This document shows positions 35,828-44,006 of a stretch of DNA of 62,696 bases, piece after piece. The notes beneath the pieces are model-generated. The model had not been told where the DNA came from. It searched no databases and worked only from the letters and a program-made list of their open reading frames with translations. The position numbers and the translations under genes are program-made. Each line of letters opens with the position of its first letter. The first letter of the stretch is position 1. Origin of the DNA: Sandaracinobacteroides sayramensis (GTDB taxonomy: Bacteria; Pseudomonadota; Alphaproteobacteria; Sphingomonadales; Sphingomonadaceae). The DNA lies in NCBI RefSeq assembly GCF_022014495.1, contig NZ_JAKLSQ010000008.1:1-62696 (forward strand), in the 5' to 3' direction.

Positions 35828-36072
35828 GAGCTCTTCAGCCGCACCCCGCGCCCGCCGTCCGGGCTGGGCGCGCCTTCGCCGATCAGCTCCACGCCCTGTG
35901 CTTCCAGCGCCGCCACCACCTTCACCAGCGTGTCGACGACACCGCGTACCTGCCCGCCGGAGGCCTCCATGCGCTGGATGGTGGGAAGCGAAACGCCCGC
36001 CAGCTCGGCCAGTTGCTTCTGGTCGAGGCCGATCAGCGCGCGGGCAGCGCGCATCTGGGCGCTGGTGATCAT
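35824..36072 (-). CDS. XRE-family helix-turn-helix regulator
   Basis: The 82-residue protein is a single HTH_3 domain: MRAARALIGLDQKQLAELAGVSLPTIQRMEASGGQVRGVVDTLVKVVAALEAQGVELI. It resembles small XRE regulators and antitoxins. It overlaps the SulP gene and likely controls that transporter, its own promoter, or both. An inverted repeat just upstream supports self-regulation. No toxin gene is adjacent, so an antitoxin role is not favoured. Confidence 0.9.
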   Translation of the reverse strand: MITSAQMRAARALIGLDQKQLAELAGVSLPTIQRMEASGGQVRGVVDTLVKVVAALEAQGVELIGEGAPSPDGGRGVRLKSS

Positions 36073-36075
36073 GGG

Positions 36076-36099
36076 TGAGACGATAATATTGATGTCTCA
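36076..36099. promoter_or_regulatory. Candidate XRE operator
   Basis: TGAGAC (36076-36081) and GTCTCA (36094-36099) form an inverted repeat over an AT-rich 12-base spacer, directly before the XRE start codon. A neighbouring GATGTC is repeated at 36091-36096 and 36101-36106. Confidence 0.5.
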
Positions 36100-36124
36100 G
36101 ATGTCAATTCTATATGGCTGAACC

Positions 36125-36934
36125 CTATTCGGCGGCCAGCGAGAATCCTGCGGAAAGCCCCATCCCGGGCAAGGCCGCCAGCAGCGCCGCCAGCACCCGG
36201 GCGATGCGTTCGCCAAGCGGCCCGAAACCGGCATGCGGCTTCAGCGAGACCGGCTCCATGTAGAGCGCCCGGTCGAACTCCAGTTGCACGGCGTGCAGCC
36301 CATCGGCGGGCCGGCCGTGCCGCTCGGTGGTGTGGCCGCCGGCATAGGGCTGGTTGCGCGCCACCCTGAGCCCCTCAGTCCGGAAAGCCTGCTCCAGCCA
36401 GTCGACGATAGCCGCCGCCGCGCTCCGCCCCCGCCGGTCGCCCAGCACCAGATCGGCGGCGTCCGCGCCCGCCAGGCTGGGCATGGAGTGCATGTCCAGC
36501 AGCAGCGCATAGCCATGCCGCCGCCGCGCCGCCTCCATCCCGTCCGCCAGCGTCCGGTGCCACGGCCGGTGCAGCGCGGCGATCCGCGCTTCGGCGATCT
36601 CAGCGGCTATCCGCCCGTCGTGAATCGCCTGCCCGGCGCCTGCGAGCCGCGGGAACAGCCCATGCCCGCGGCGCACCCGTTCGCTGATGATGGGGAAGTC
36701 CGGCAGCCGCCCGGCGATCAGCGCCGGGTCATATTCGGCCTCCGCCCGATTGAGGTCGATCACGGCGCGGCCATGCGTCGCCTCCATCAGCGGCAGGCCC
36801 AGCGCCACGCTGTCCGCCAGCAGCGCCCCCACATGCGCATCCTCCAGCCGCCGCAGCGCCGGCACCGGCAGGCGGGAAGCGGCGAGGAATTCGGGCGGGA
36901 AATACCGCCCGCTGTGCGGCGAGGCCAGAACCAC
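36125..36934 (-). CDS. N-formylglutamate amidohydrolase
   Basis: The 269-residue protein matches the FGase (HutG-type) family: ASPHSGRYFP at the N-terminus with the conserved His, HGRAVIDLNRAEAEYDP, LLLDMHSMPS with the His-metal region and VQLEFDRALYMEP. It hydrolyses N-formylglutamate to glutamate and formate, the last step of one histidine-degradation route. The GTG at 36934 is the only usable start I find, and the real protein may begin slightly upstream. It lies 41 bases from sufA. No other hut gene is present. Confidence 0.9.
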   Translation of the reverse strand: MVLASPHSGRYFPPEFLAASRLPVPALRRLEDAHVGALLADSVALGLPLMEATHGRAVIDLNRAEAEYDPALIAGRLPDFPIISERVRRGHGLFPRLAGAGQAIHDGRIAAEIAEARIAALHRPWHRTLADGMEAARRRHGYALLLDMHSMPSLAGADAADLVLGDRRGRSAAAAIVDWLEQAFRTEGLRVARNQPYAGGHTTERHGRPADGLHAVQLEFDRALYMEPVSLKPHAGFGPLGERIARVLAALLAALPGMGLSAGFSLAAE

Positions 36935-36975
36935 GGGCCAGCCGCCGTCCAGCGCGCCGGACAGGCGATAGGGTC

Positions 36976-37344
36976 TCAGACGGTGAAGCTTTCGCCGCAG
37001 CCGCAGCTGCCCTTGGCGTTCGGATTCTCGAACACGAAGCCGGCGGTGAAATCATCCTCCCGCCAGTCCATTACCGAGCCGATCAGGTAGAGCAGCGAGC
37101 CGCCGTCCACGAACAGCGTGCCCGAAGGCGTCTCGATCGCCTCGTCGCCGGGCTTCGCCGTTTCCACATAGTCGATGGAATAGGCGAGGCCGGAACAGCC
37201 GCGCTTCGGGGTGGAAAGCCGCACGCCGGCCACCGGGCCGGGGGCCTTGGCGATCAAATCGGCGATCCGCCGCTCGGCGCCGGGGGTCAGCGTGATCGGC
37301 GCCGGGCGCGGGCGGGCAGGGCGGGCAAGCGTGTCGGTGGTCAT
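36976..37344 (-). CDS. sufA: Iron-sulfur assembly scaffold/carrier SufA (IscA/ErpA family)
   Basis: This A-type carrier accepts and delivers Fe-S clusters. The 122-residue protein has the HesB fold core LTPGAERRIADLI, GVRLSTPKRGCSGLAYSIDYV with the first conserved Cys, and the C-terminal CGCGESF with the other two. The alanine- and proline-rich N-terminus (about 15 residues) is an extra. It overlaps sufT by four bases and is the last gene of the SUF operon. Confidence 0.93.
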   Translation of the reverse strand: MTTDTLARPARPRPAPITLTPGAERRIADLIAKAPGPVAGVRLSTPKRGCSGLAYSIDYVETAKPGDEAIETPSGTLFVDGGSLLYLIGSVMDWREDDFTAGFVFENPNAKGSCGCGESFTV

Positions 37345-37814
37345 AGCATTCCAAGCTCCAGCCGGGCCTCGTCCGACATGGCGGCGGGATTCCACGGCGG
37401 ATCCCAGACGAGGTTCACGTCCGCCGTGGCGATCCCCGGCACGGACATCACCCGCAACTCCACCTCGCCCGGCATCGATTCCGCCACCGGGCAGTGCGGC
37501 GTCGTCAGCGTCATGGTGATGGTCGCATGGCCGTCGACGATCTCCACCCCATAGATCAGGCCGAGGTCGTAGATGTTCACGGGAATCTCGGGGTCGAAAA
37601 TGTCGCGCAGCGCCGCGATCACCGAGTCCTTCAGATCGTCGCCTTCCATCGGCTCGGCCGGAGCGCCCTGCGCCAGGAAGCCGTCCAGATAGTCGCGCTC
37701 GCGGCGCGGCTCGGGCGCGCCCACGGGCCCGGCGCGCTTCGGCTGCGGCGCTTCCTCCACCAGTTCCACGTCGAAGCGGCGCACGGGCGGCTGCTTTTCC
37801 GGGGCGTCGGTCAT
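37341..37814 (-). CDS. sufT: SUF-system DUF59 protein SufT
   Basis: The 157-residue protein carries a DUF59/MIP18 domain in its second half (about 60-155): VIAALRDIFDPEIPVNIYDLGLIYGVEI, LTTPHCPVAESMPGEVE with the conserved Cys, and VNLVWDPPWNPAAMSDEARLELG, the family ending. These proteins help late Fe-S delivery. The first 60 residues are a variable extension. It overlaps sufS and sufA. Confidence 0.95.
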   Translation of the reverse strand: MTDAPEKQPPVRRFDVELVEEAPQPKRAGPVGAPEPRRERDYLDGFLAQGAPAEPMEGDDLKDSVIAALRDIFDPEIPVNIYDLGLIYGVEIVDGHATITMTLTTPHCPVAESMPGEVELRVMSVPGIATADVNLVWDPPWNPAAMSDEARLELGML

Positions 37815-39037
37815 GCGAAAATCCTCGTCGTTCGTTCGATACCCTGCACCAGCTTCGCCACATCGGCCTCGCTCGAATGGGCGGAGAAGCTGGCGCGGGC
37901 GGTGGCCGGCACCCCCAGCCAGCGCATCAGCGGCTGCGCGCAATGATGGCCGGCGCGGATGGCGACCCCGCCTTCGTCCAATATGGTGGCGATATCGTGC
38001 GGGTGAATATCCCCCACCGCGAAAGAGAGGATTCCAGCCGAATCCTCCGGCCCGAACAGCCGCACATCGTTCATCCGCGAAAGCTCGGCCCTTGCCAGCC
38101 CCAGCAACGCGCGTTCGTGCAGGTCGATGGCCTCGATCCCCACTTCCTCCACCCAGCGGATGGCGGCATGAAGGCCGATGGCGCCGACGATATGCGGCGT
38201 GCCCGCCTCGAACCGCTGCGGCGGCTTCGCATAGGTCACGCGCTCGAAGCGCACCTCGTCGATCATCGCCCCGCCGCCCTGCCAGGGCGGCATCGCGTCC
38301 AGAATGTCGGCCTTCGCCCAGAGCACGCCGATCCCGGTCGGGCCATAGAGCTTGTGCGCGGAAAAGGCGTAGAAATCCGCCTCCAGCGCCGCCACATCCA
38401 CCTTCAGCCGGGGCGCCGCCTGGCAGCCGTCCACCAGCAGCTTCGCGCCCGCCGCATGCGCGGCGCGGGCGATGCGGGCGATGTCGGCGACCGCCCCCAG
38501 CACGTTGGACACATGCGCCACTGCCACCAGCTTCGTGCGCGGGCCGATCAGCGCCACCAGCGCCGCCTCGTCGATGCCGCCTTCGGCGGTCAAGGGCGCC
38601 ACGTCGATCTCCGCCCCTGTCCGGTCGGCCAGCAGGCGCCAGGGCACGATGTTGGAATGGTGCTCCAGCGTCGACAGCAGGATGCGGTCGCCCCCGCCGA
38701 TGTTCGCGTCGCCCCAGCTTTGCGCCACCAGATTGATCGCCTCGGTCGCGCCGCGCACGAAGACGCACTCCTCCGGCGCGCCGCCGATGAAGCGCGCCAC
38801 GCGCTCGCGCGCGGCCTCATAAGCCTCGGTCATCTTCGCCGAGCGGGCGTAAACCCCGCGATGCACGGTGGCATAATCCTGCGCATAGGCCCGGGTGATC
38901 GCCTCGATCACCGCGCGCGGCTTCTGCGAGGTGGCGGCGGCGTCCAGATAGGCCCAGTCGGCCGGCACGCCGGGAAACTCCCCGCGCAGGTCCAGCAATT
39001 GCGGCGGGCGCACATGATGGGCGGCAAGCGGCCTCAT
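37811..39037 (-). CDS. sufS: Cysteine desulfurase SufS
   Basis: The 408-residue PLP enzyme supplies sulfur from cysteine for Fe-S assembly. Its pattern follows NifS/SufS group II: LDAAATSQKPRAVIEAI, HRGVYARSA, the PLP-lysine in AFSAHKLYGPTGIGVLW, and the catalytic Cys in GHHCAQPLMRWLGVP. It overlaps the sufD stop and the sufT start. There is no separate SufE gene in the operon. Confidence 0.97.
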   Translation of the reverse strand: MRPLAAHHVRPPQLLDLRGEFPGVPADWAYLDAAATSQKPRAVIEAITRAYAQDYATVHRGVYARSAKMTEAYEAARERVARFIGGAPEECVFVRGATEAINLVAQSWGDANIGGGDRILLSTLEHHSNIVPWRLLADRTGAEIDVAPLTAEGGIDEAALVALIGPRTKLVAVAHVSNVLGAVADIARIARAAHAAGAKLLVDGCQAAPRLKVDVAALEADFYAFSAHKLYGPTGIGVLWAKADILDAMPPWQGGGAMIDEVRFERVTYAKPPQRFEAGTPHIVGAIGLHAAIRWVEEVGIEAIDLHERALLGLARAELSRMNDVRLFGPEDSAGILSFAVGDIHPHDIATILDEGGVAIRAGHHCAQPLMRWLGVPATARASFSAHSSEADVAKLVQGIERTTRIFA

Positions 39038-39768
39038 GCCCGCGCCTCCAGCCATCGGGCCGTTTCCGCCTCCAGCGCCTCGCGTGCGGCGGCGTCTTCC
39101 AGCCCGGCGAAGGCATCGGCGACGAAGGCGCGGGTCAGCAGCGCCTCGGCTTCCGGCCGGGGCACCCCGCGCGATTGCAGGTAGAACAGCCCCGCCTTGT
39201 CCAGTTCGCCGACGGTGCAGCCATGGGCGCATTTCACATCGTCGGCGTAGATTTCCAGTTCCGGCTTCAGGTTCGCGGTCGCCGTGCGCTTCAGCACCAG
39301 CGCCCGCGCCGACTGCGCGGCATCGGTCCGCTGCGCGTCGCGCGCGACCGCGATGCGTCCAAGATAGGTGCCCACCGCCCGCTCGTCGATCACCACACGC
39401 ACGCGCTGCCGGCTTTCCGCGTCCGGCTCGTCGTGGCGGATGTCGGTCACGATCTCCTGCACCACGGCGCCGGCCCCCAGCAGCACGCCGCCGAAATCCA
39501 GCGACGCCCCGGCCTTGAGATGCGCTACCAGCGCCACCCGCGCATAGCTGGCCGACTGCACCAGCAGCGCCAGATTCAGCCGCGCGCCTGCGCCCAGCTC
39601 CACCCGCAGGTCGTGGATTCCGCCTTCCGTCACCCGCAGCACATCCGCGCGCGCTTCACCCGCCGGCACGGAGATCAGCCGCGCCGGCTGCGGCGGCCAC
39701 AGCGCGGCGACGGCGGCCATGTCGCTGTAGCGCCACGCCTCGTCCTTGCGGGTGGGAAGCGCGCTCAC
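39034..39768 (-). CDS. sufD: SufBCD complex subunit SufD
   Basis: SufD partners SufB in the Fe-S scaffold complex. The 244-residue protein shows SALPTRKDEAWRYSDMA (the N-terminal W-R-Y motif of SufD), VLKRTATANLKPELEIYADDVKCAHGCTVGELDKAGLFYLQSRGV (the conserved C-terminal core) and ends ALEAETARWLEARA. It is shorter than E. coli SufD (423 residues) because the N-terminal helical domain is missing, as in other sphingomonads. GTG start at 39768 overlaps the sufC stop (GTGA). Confidence 0.95.
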   Translation of the reverse strand: MSALPTRKDEAWRYSDMAAVAALWPPQPARLISVPAGEARADVLRVTEGGIHDLRVELGAGARLNLALLVQSASYARVALVAHLKAGASLDFGGVLLGAGAVVQEIVTDIRHDEPDAESRQRVRVVIDERAVGTYLGRIAVARDAQRTDAAQSARALVLKRTATANLKPELEIYADDVKCAHGCTVGELDKAGLFYLQSRGVPRPEAEALLTRAFVADAFAGLEDAAAREALEAETARWLEARA

Positions 39769-40505
39769 GCGGCCAGGCCCTCATAGCCCTGCGCTTCCAG
39801 CCGCAGCGCCAGTTCCGGCCCGCCGCTCTCGACGATTCGACCTTTCGCCAGCACATGCACCACGTCCGGGCGCACATGGTCCAGCAGCCGCTGGTAATGG
39901 GTGATCAGCAGCACGGCGCGCTCCGCCGAGCGGAAGCGGTTGATGCCTTCGGAAACGATCCGCAGCGCGTCGATGTCCAGCCCGGAATCGGTCTCGTCCA
40001 GCAGCGCGAATTTCGGTTCCAGCATGCCCAGCTGGAAGGCCTCGTTGCGCTTCTTCTCCCCGCCGGAGAATCCCACGTTCACGCCCCGCTTCAGCATGTC
40101 CATGTCGAGGCCGAGCGTCGCCGACTCCGCCTTCACCTTCTTCATGAACTCGGCGCCGGAGATTTCGGCTTCGCCGCGCAGCTTGCGCTGCGCGTTCATC
40201 GCGGTGCGCAGGAACAGCAGGTTGGAAACGCCGGGGATTTCCACCGGATACTGGAAGCCCAGGAACAGCCCGGCGGCGGCGCGCTCGTGCGGTTCCATGT
40301 CCAGCAGGTCGCGCCCTTCGAAATGGGCGGAGCCTTTCGTCACCTCATAGCCTTCGCGCCCGGCCAGCACATGCGCCAGCGTGGACTTGCCGGCGCCGTT
40401 CGGCCCCATGATGGCGTGCACTTCGCCGGCCTTCACCGAAAGGGTCAGCCCCTTCAGGATCTCGCGCTCGCCGACGGTCGCGTGGAGGTTCGTGATTTCA
40501 AGCAT
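39765..40505 (-). CDS. sufC: Fe-S assembly ATPase SufC
   Basis: SufC is the ABC-type ATPase of the SufBCD scaffold. The 246-residue protein has Walker A GPNGAGKST, the SufC-type signature FSGGEKKRNEAFQ and Walker B FALLDETDSGLDIDAL. It starts by overlapping the sufB stop (TAATG) and overlaps the sufD start. ATP hydrolysis changes SufBD and allows cluster assembly. Confidence 0.98.
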   Translation of the reverse strand: MLEITNLHATVGEREILKGLTLSVKAGEVHAIMGPNGAGKSTLAHVLAGREGYEVTKGSAHFEGRDLLDMEPHERAAAGLFLGFQYPVEIPGVSNLLFLRTAMNAQRKLRGEAEISGAEFMKKVKAESATLGLDMDMLKRGVNVGFSGGEKKRNEAFQLGMLEPKFALLDETDSGLDIDALRIVSEGINRFRSAERAVLLITHYQRLLDHVRPDVVHVLAKGRIVESGGPELALRLEAQGYEGLAA

Positions 40506-41989
40506 TATCCAACTGATCCTTCGAGCGAGATGCCCAGCAGCTTCTGCGCCTCCACGGCGAATTCCATCGGCAGTTGCTGCAAAACCTCGCGGCAGAAGCC
40601 GTTCACGATCAGCGCCACCGCTTCTTCGCCGGAAAGCCCCCGGCTCATCGCGTAGAATTTCTGGTCCTCGCTGATCTTGCTGGTGGTCGCCTCATGCTCG
40701 ATCTGCGCGCTGGGGTTCTTCACCTCGATATAGGGGATGGTGTGCGCGCCGCACCTGTCGCCGATCAGCAGGCTGTCGCACTGGGTGAAGTTGCGCGCGC
40801 CTTCCGCCGAAGGCCCCACCCGCACCAGCCCGCGATAGGTGCTGTCGGAACGCCCGGCCGAAATCCCCTTGGCGACGATGGTGGAGCGGCTGCCCTTGCC
40901 CATATGGATCATCTTCGTGCCGGTGTCGGCCTGCTGATGGTTGTTGGTGACGGCGACCGAGTAGAACTCGCCCACCGAATCCTCGCCCATCAGCACGCAG
41001 CTCGGATATTTCCAGGTGATGGCGCTGCCGGTCTCCACCTGCGTCCAGCTCACTTTGCTCCGCGCGCCACGGCACAAGGCCCGCTTGGTCACGAAATTGT
41101 AGATGCCGCCCTTGCCGTCCTTGTCGCCGGGATACCAGTTCTGGACGGTGGAATATTTGATCTCCGCATCCGCCTCGGCCACCAGTTCCACGACGGCGGC
41201 GTGCAGTTGGTTCTCGTCCCGCTGCGGCGCGGTGCAGCCCTCCAGATAGCTGACATAGGCGCCTTCCTCGGCGACGATCAGCGTCCGCTCGAACTGGCCG
41301 GTGTTTTCCGCGTTGATGCGGAAATAGGTGGAAAGCTCCATCGGGCAGCGCACGCCCTTGGGCACCAGCACGAACGTCCCGTCCGAGAAGACCGCCGCGT
41401 TGAGGCAGGCGAAATAATTGTCGCGCACCGGCACCACCGAACCCAGATGCCGGCGCACCAGATCGGGGTATTCGCGGATCGCCTCGCTGATCGACAGGAA
41501 GATCACCCCCGCCCGCTTCAGTTCCTCGCGGAAGGTGGTGGCGACCGAGACGCTGTCGAACACCGCGTCCACCGCCACCTTGCGCGCGCCTTCCACCCCG
41601 GCGAGCACCTTCTGCTCCTCGATGGGGATTCCCAGCTTCTCGTAGGTGCGGCGGATCTCCGGATCGAGTTCATCGAGGCTGGCGAGCGTCGGCTTCGCCT
41701 TGGGCGCGGCGTAATAATAGGCGTCCTGATAGTCGATCGGCGGGATCTTCAGCTTCGCCCAGTCGGGCGCGTCCATCTTCAGCCACAGCCGATAGGCCTT
41801 CAGCCGCCACTCCAGCATCCACTCCGGCTCGCCCTTCTTGGCCGAGATGAAGCGCACCGTGTCCTCGGAAAGCCCCTTGGGGGCGAAATCCTGCTCGATC
41901 TCGGTCGCGAAGCCCCATTTATAGCTGGAAAGCTCCTCGACGGCGGCGGCGGCTTCCGCGTTGCGCGTTTCGGGAAGGGTCGCGGTCAT
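40505..41989 (-). CDS. sufB: Fe-S cluster scaffold SufB
   Basis: SufB is the core scaffold. The 494-residue protein includes the SufB-typical [58 protein letters not shown] and the C-terminal [31 protein letters not shown], which carries a conserved Cys and His/Glu ligand candidates. Start at 41989 with [10 protein letters not shown]. It overlaps the Rrf2-regulator stop by four bases. Confidence 0.98.
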   Translation of the reverse strand: MTATLPETRNAEAAAAVEELSSYKWGFATEIEQDFAPKGLSEDTVRFISAKKGEPEWMLEWRLKAYRLWLKMDAPDWAKLKIPPIDYQDAYYYAAPKAKPTLASLDELDPEIRRTYEKLGIPIEEQKVLAGVEGARKVAVDAVFDSVSVATTFREELKRAGVIFLSISEAIREYPDLVRRHLGSVVPVRDNYFACLNAAVFSDGTFVLVPKGVRCPMELSTYFRINAENTGQFERTLIVAEEGAYVSYLEGCTAPQRDENQLHAAVVELVAEADAEIKYSTVQNWYPGDKDGKGGIYNFVTKRALCRGARSKVSWTQVETGSAITWKYPSCVLMGEDSVGEFYSVAVTNNHQQADTGTKMIHMGKGSRSTIVAKGISAGRSDSTYRGLVRVGPSAEGARNFTQCDSLLIGDRCGAHTIPYIEVKNPSAQIEHEATTSKISEDQKFYAMSRGLSGEEAVALIVNGFCREVLQQLPMEFAVEAQKLLGISLEGSVG

Positions 41990-42426
41990 GCCGGCACCTT
42001 GAGCGTTTCGGGCAGGCTTTCCTGCGCCAGCACCGCCAGCGACACGCCGGAAAGCGCGTCGCGCACGGCGCGGTTCACCGGCGCCCAGTGCGGCTTCACC
42101 TGGCAGGAGGTGGAAAGCCCGCAGCAGTCGGCGCCCGGCTGGCCGCAATGCGTCAGCGAGATCGGCCCGTCGATCGACTCCACGATATCGGCAAGGCTGA
42201 TCTCGGCCGGCGCCCGCGCCAGCGTGAAACCGCCCGCCACCCCGCGCTGGGACGACAGCAGCCCGGCCCGCCCCAGCTGGCCCATCAGCTTGGCGACCGT
42301 CGGCGCCGGGATTCCGGTCAGCAAGGCGACCTGCGCGGCGGACGTCAGCCGCCCTTCCGCCGCGGAGCGAGCGGCGGCGGTCATCACCACGACGCCATAA
42401 TCGGCAAGGTTTGAAAGGCGCAGCAT
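41986..42426 (-). CDS. Rrf2-family SUF regulator (IscR-like)
   Basis: The 146-residue protein has the Rrf2 winged helix ([66 protein letters not shown]) and three cysteines ([17 protein letters not shown]) that would ligate an Fe-S cluster. It leads the SUF operon and probably senses cell Fe-S status, repressing the operon when clusters are sufficient. The palindrome at 42447-42461 is a good candidate for autoregulation. Confidence 0.95.
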   Translation of the reverse strand: MLRLSNLADYGVVVMTAAARSAAEGRLTSAAQVALLTGIPAPTVAKLMGQLGRAGLLSSQRGVAGGFTLARAPAEISLADIVESIDGPISLTHCGQPGADCCGLSTSCQVKPHWAPVNRAVRDALSGVSLAVLAQESLPETLKVPA

Positions 42427-42446
42427 CGACTCCGTTCCGGCAATTC

Positions 42447-42461
42447 GGACTTACTTGGTCC
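42447..42461. promoter_or_regulatory. Candidate Rrf2/IscR operator before the SUF operon
   Basis: GGACTTACTTGGTCC has GGAC and GTCC arms over a 7-base spacer and sits 20 bases before the regulator's start codon. IscR type 1 sites likewise have GAC and GTC cores seven bases apart. Beside it an AT-rich stretch may hold the -10 element. Beyond it, the gap 42462-42669 is featureless. Confidence 0.55.
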
Positions 42462-42669
42462 TATTTAGAATGCGCGAACCGCCGGTCAAGCCCCGTGGCG
42501 CATGGCCCGCATGGCCGCCACCCCCCCCGGCATTCGGCAGGCGTGGCCCCATGGCGCAGACGGGGCTTCATGTCCATGGGGCCCCTCGCGCAAACGGAAA
42601 TCGGCGGCGACGGCCGTTATCTGGCCGTCCGCCGCCGACATTTCCGCGAGGCGGTCTTCAGGTAAGGCG

Positions 42670-43374
42670 TCAGTCGCGCTCGGCCAGCAGCGCCCGCCAG
42701 GCGAAGCCGGCGATGAGGGCGCCGACGATCGGGAAGACCCAGAAGAACCACAGTTGCGACAGCGCCAGCCCGCCTTCGAACAGCGCCGGGCCGGTGCTGC
42801 GCGCCGGGTTCACCGAGGTGTTGGTGACCGGGATGGAGATGAGGTGGATCAGCGTCAGCGCCAGGCCGATGGCGATCGGCGCGAAGCCGGGCGCGGCGCG
42901 GCGGGCGGTGGCGCCCAGGATCACGATCAGGAAGCCGGCCGTCAGCAGCACTTCGGTGACCGCGCCGGACAGGAAGTTGAACTTGCCCGGCGAATGCTCG
43001 CCGAAGCCGTTGGAGGCGAGGCCCCCCAGTTGCAGCGCGAAGTCGGGCCGGCCCGAGACGATCAGGTAGAGCGCGGCGGAGGCGAGGATCCCCCCCACCA
43101 GCTGCGCGGCGATGTAGCCGCCGATCCCGGAGGCGGGGAATTTGCCGCCGGCCCAGAGGCCGAGCGTCACGGCCGGGTTGAAATGCCCGCCGGAGATCGG
43201 GCCGACCGCATAGGCCATGGTGAGGACGGTGAGGCCGAAGGCGAAGGAAACGCCGAGCAGGCCGATCCCCACATCGGGGAAGGCGGCGGCCAGCACGGCG
43301 CTGCCGGTGCCGCCGAAGACGAGCCAGAAGGTGCCGATCAGCTCGGCGATGAGTTTCTGCGAGGTTGTGGGCAT
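42670..43374 (-). CDS. aqpZ: Aquaporin Z
   Basis: The 234-residue protein is a six-helix aquaporin with both NPA boxes: [11 protein letters not shown] (about 63-65) and [16 protein letters not shown] (about 189-191); the Arg of the second box is present and the HWVFP-like FWVFPIVGA follows. The selectivity-filter residues (F in SFAFGL, H in LIHLIS) fit a water channel. The start at 43374 gives [12 protein letters not shown], in agreement with AqpZ proteins. It stands alone. Confidence 0.95.
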   Translation of the reverse strand: MPTTSQKLIAELIGTFWLVFGGTGSAVLAAAFPDVGIGLLGVSFAFGLTVLTMAYAVGPISGGHFNPAVTLGLWAGGKFPASGIGGYIAAQLVGGILASAALYLIVSGRPDFALQLGGLASNGFGEHSPGKFNFLSGAVTEVLLTAGFLIVILGATARRAAPGFAPIAIGLALTLIHLISIPVTNTSVNPARSTGPALFEGGLALSQLWFFWVFPIVGALIAGFAWRALLAERD

Positions 43375-43590
43375 GCGTGCGTCCCCCAAGGTTGCGGCCC
43401 GCCCCACCCCTGGGGCGGCCTGTGGCGCCAAGCATAGCCCGAGGGGGCCGCCGGTGCCAATCCGCTTTCCGAAAGCAAAAAAGCCGGGAAACGACATTCG
43501 GAAACTACCGGTAAACCCCGCCAAACCCCCATCACCCCTGCCTTGAAGCCGCTATCACCCCCGTCTTGAAACCTCCGTCTTGAAACCTCC

Positions 43591-43678
43591 GTCACCCCGG
43601 GCTTGACCCGGGGTCCAGCTTCTCCCTGCCACGGCGCCGCAGAGAAAAAGCCGGACCCCGGGTCAAGCCCGGGGTGAC
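43591..43678. repeat. Dispersed repeat family C, paired copy
   Basis: Arms 43591-43620 and 43649-43678 are an inverted family C pair with a 28-base spacer, the same geometry as the copies at 5023 and 34072. It sits in the 632-base gap 43375-44006. Between 43375 and 43590 I see no gene, only the CTTGAA-rich short direct repeats ACCTCCGTCTTGAA near 43555-43588. Confidence 0.85.
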
Positions 43679-43761
43679 GGGCCTGTGGCGATCCGACCCG
43701 TTCAAACGGAACCGTTGTCAATTTTCGGTTGAACTTCAGCGCCCGCACACCCCATATTCAA

Positions 43762-44006
43762 GGGTGGAGCCGGAACGCACGGTTCCCGGGGCGTAGCAAC
43801 CCCGAACGTAGACGGTTGGGCTGCCCGATGCGGCTCGCACATCCTTGACCCTATGGTCGGGGAGCCTGCGGCGTATGTCCAGGGCTTCCCAGCCTAAAGG
43901 TCGTAGGGACCGATCTACGTCGGTTTGCTAACTCCCCGATCACCAGGGATCATGGTGTGAAGCCTTACGCGGGGGCGTACCGCCAAAGGCTTCATCGGGG
44001 ATATCG
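43762..44006 (+). ncRNA. Structured leader RNA upstream of a methyltransferase (riboswitch-like candidate)
   Basis: This 245-base stretch has no credible gene but folds extensively. Helices: GGAGCCG 43766-43772 with CGGTTCC 43780-43786; GGGG 43788-43791 with CCCC 43934-43937; TAGCAA 43794-43799 with TTGCTA 43925-43930; ACGTAGA 43806-43812 with TCTACGT 43914-43920; GGTTGGG 43814-43820 with CCCAGCC 43888-43894; terminal hairpin 43843-43862; GGTC/GACC 43899-43911. Alternatively CCCCGA 43934-43939 pairs with TCGGGG 43995-44000 just before the start codon, enclosing CACCA/TGGTG and TGAAGCCTT/AAGGCTTCA hairpins. The two uses of CCCC exclude each other. A tentative promoter is TTGAAC 43729-43734 with CATATT 43753-43758. 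I cannot match it to a known Rfam class. Confidence 0.6.

Noticed and set aside
35824-36072. Toxin-antitoxin module
   Set aside because: The small XRE gene resembles an antitoxin but overlaps a transporter and no toxin frame is adjacent.
36125-36934. Histidine utilisation (hut) cluster
   Set aside because: Only the N-formylglutamate amidohydrolase is present; no hutH, hutU, hutI or hutC nearby.
43760-43790. Group II intron domain V
   Set aside because: GAGCCG...CGGTTC looks similar, but the 34-nt domain with its bulge and GAAA-type loop is missing and no reverse transcriptase is nearby.
43762-43937. 6S RNA
   Set aside because: A rod-like fold and size near 180 nt were considered, but the expected large single-stranded central bubble is missing (three-way junction instead) and the 3' part is shared with a fold over the next gene's start. 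Not excluded without a covariance-model search.
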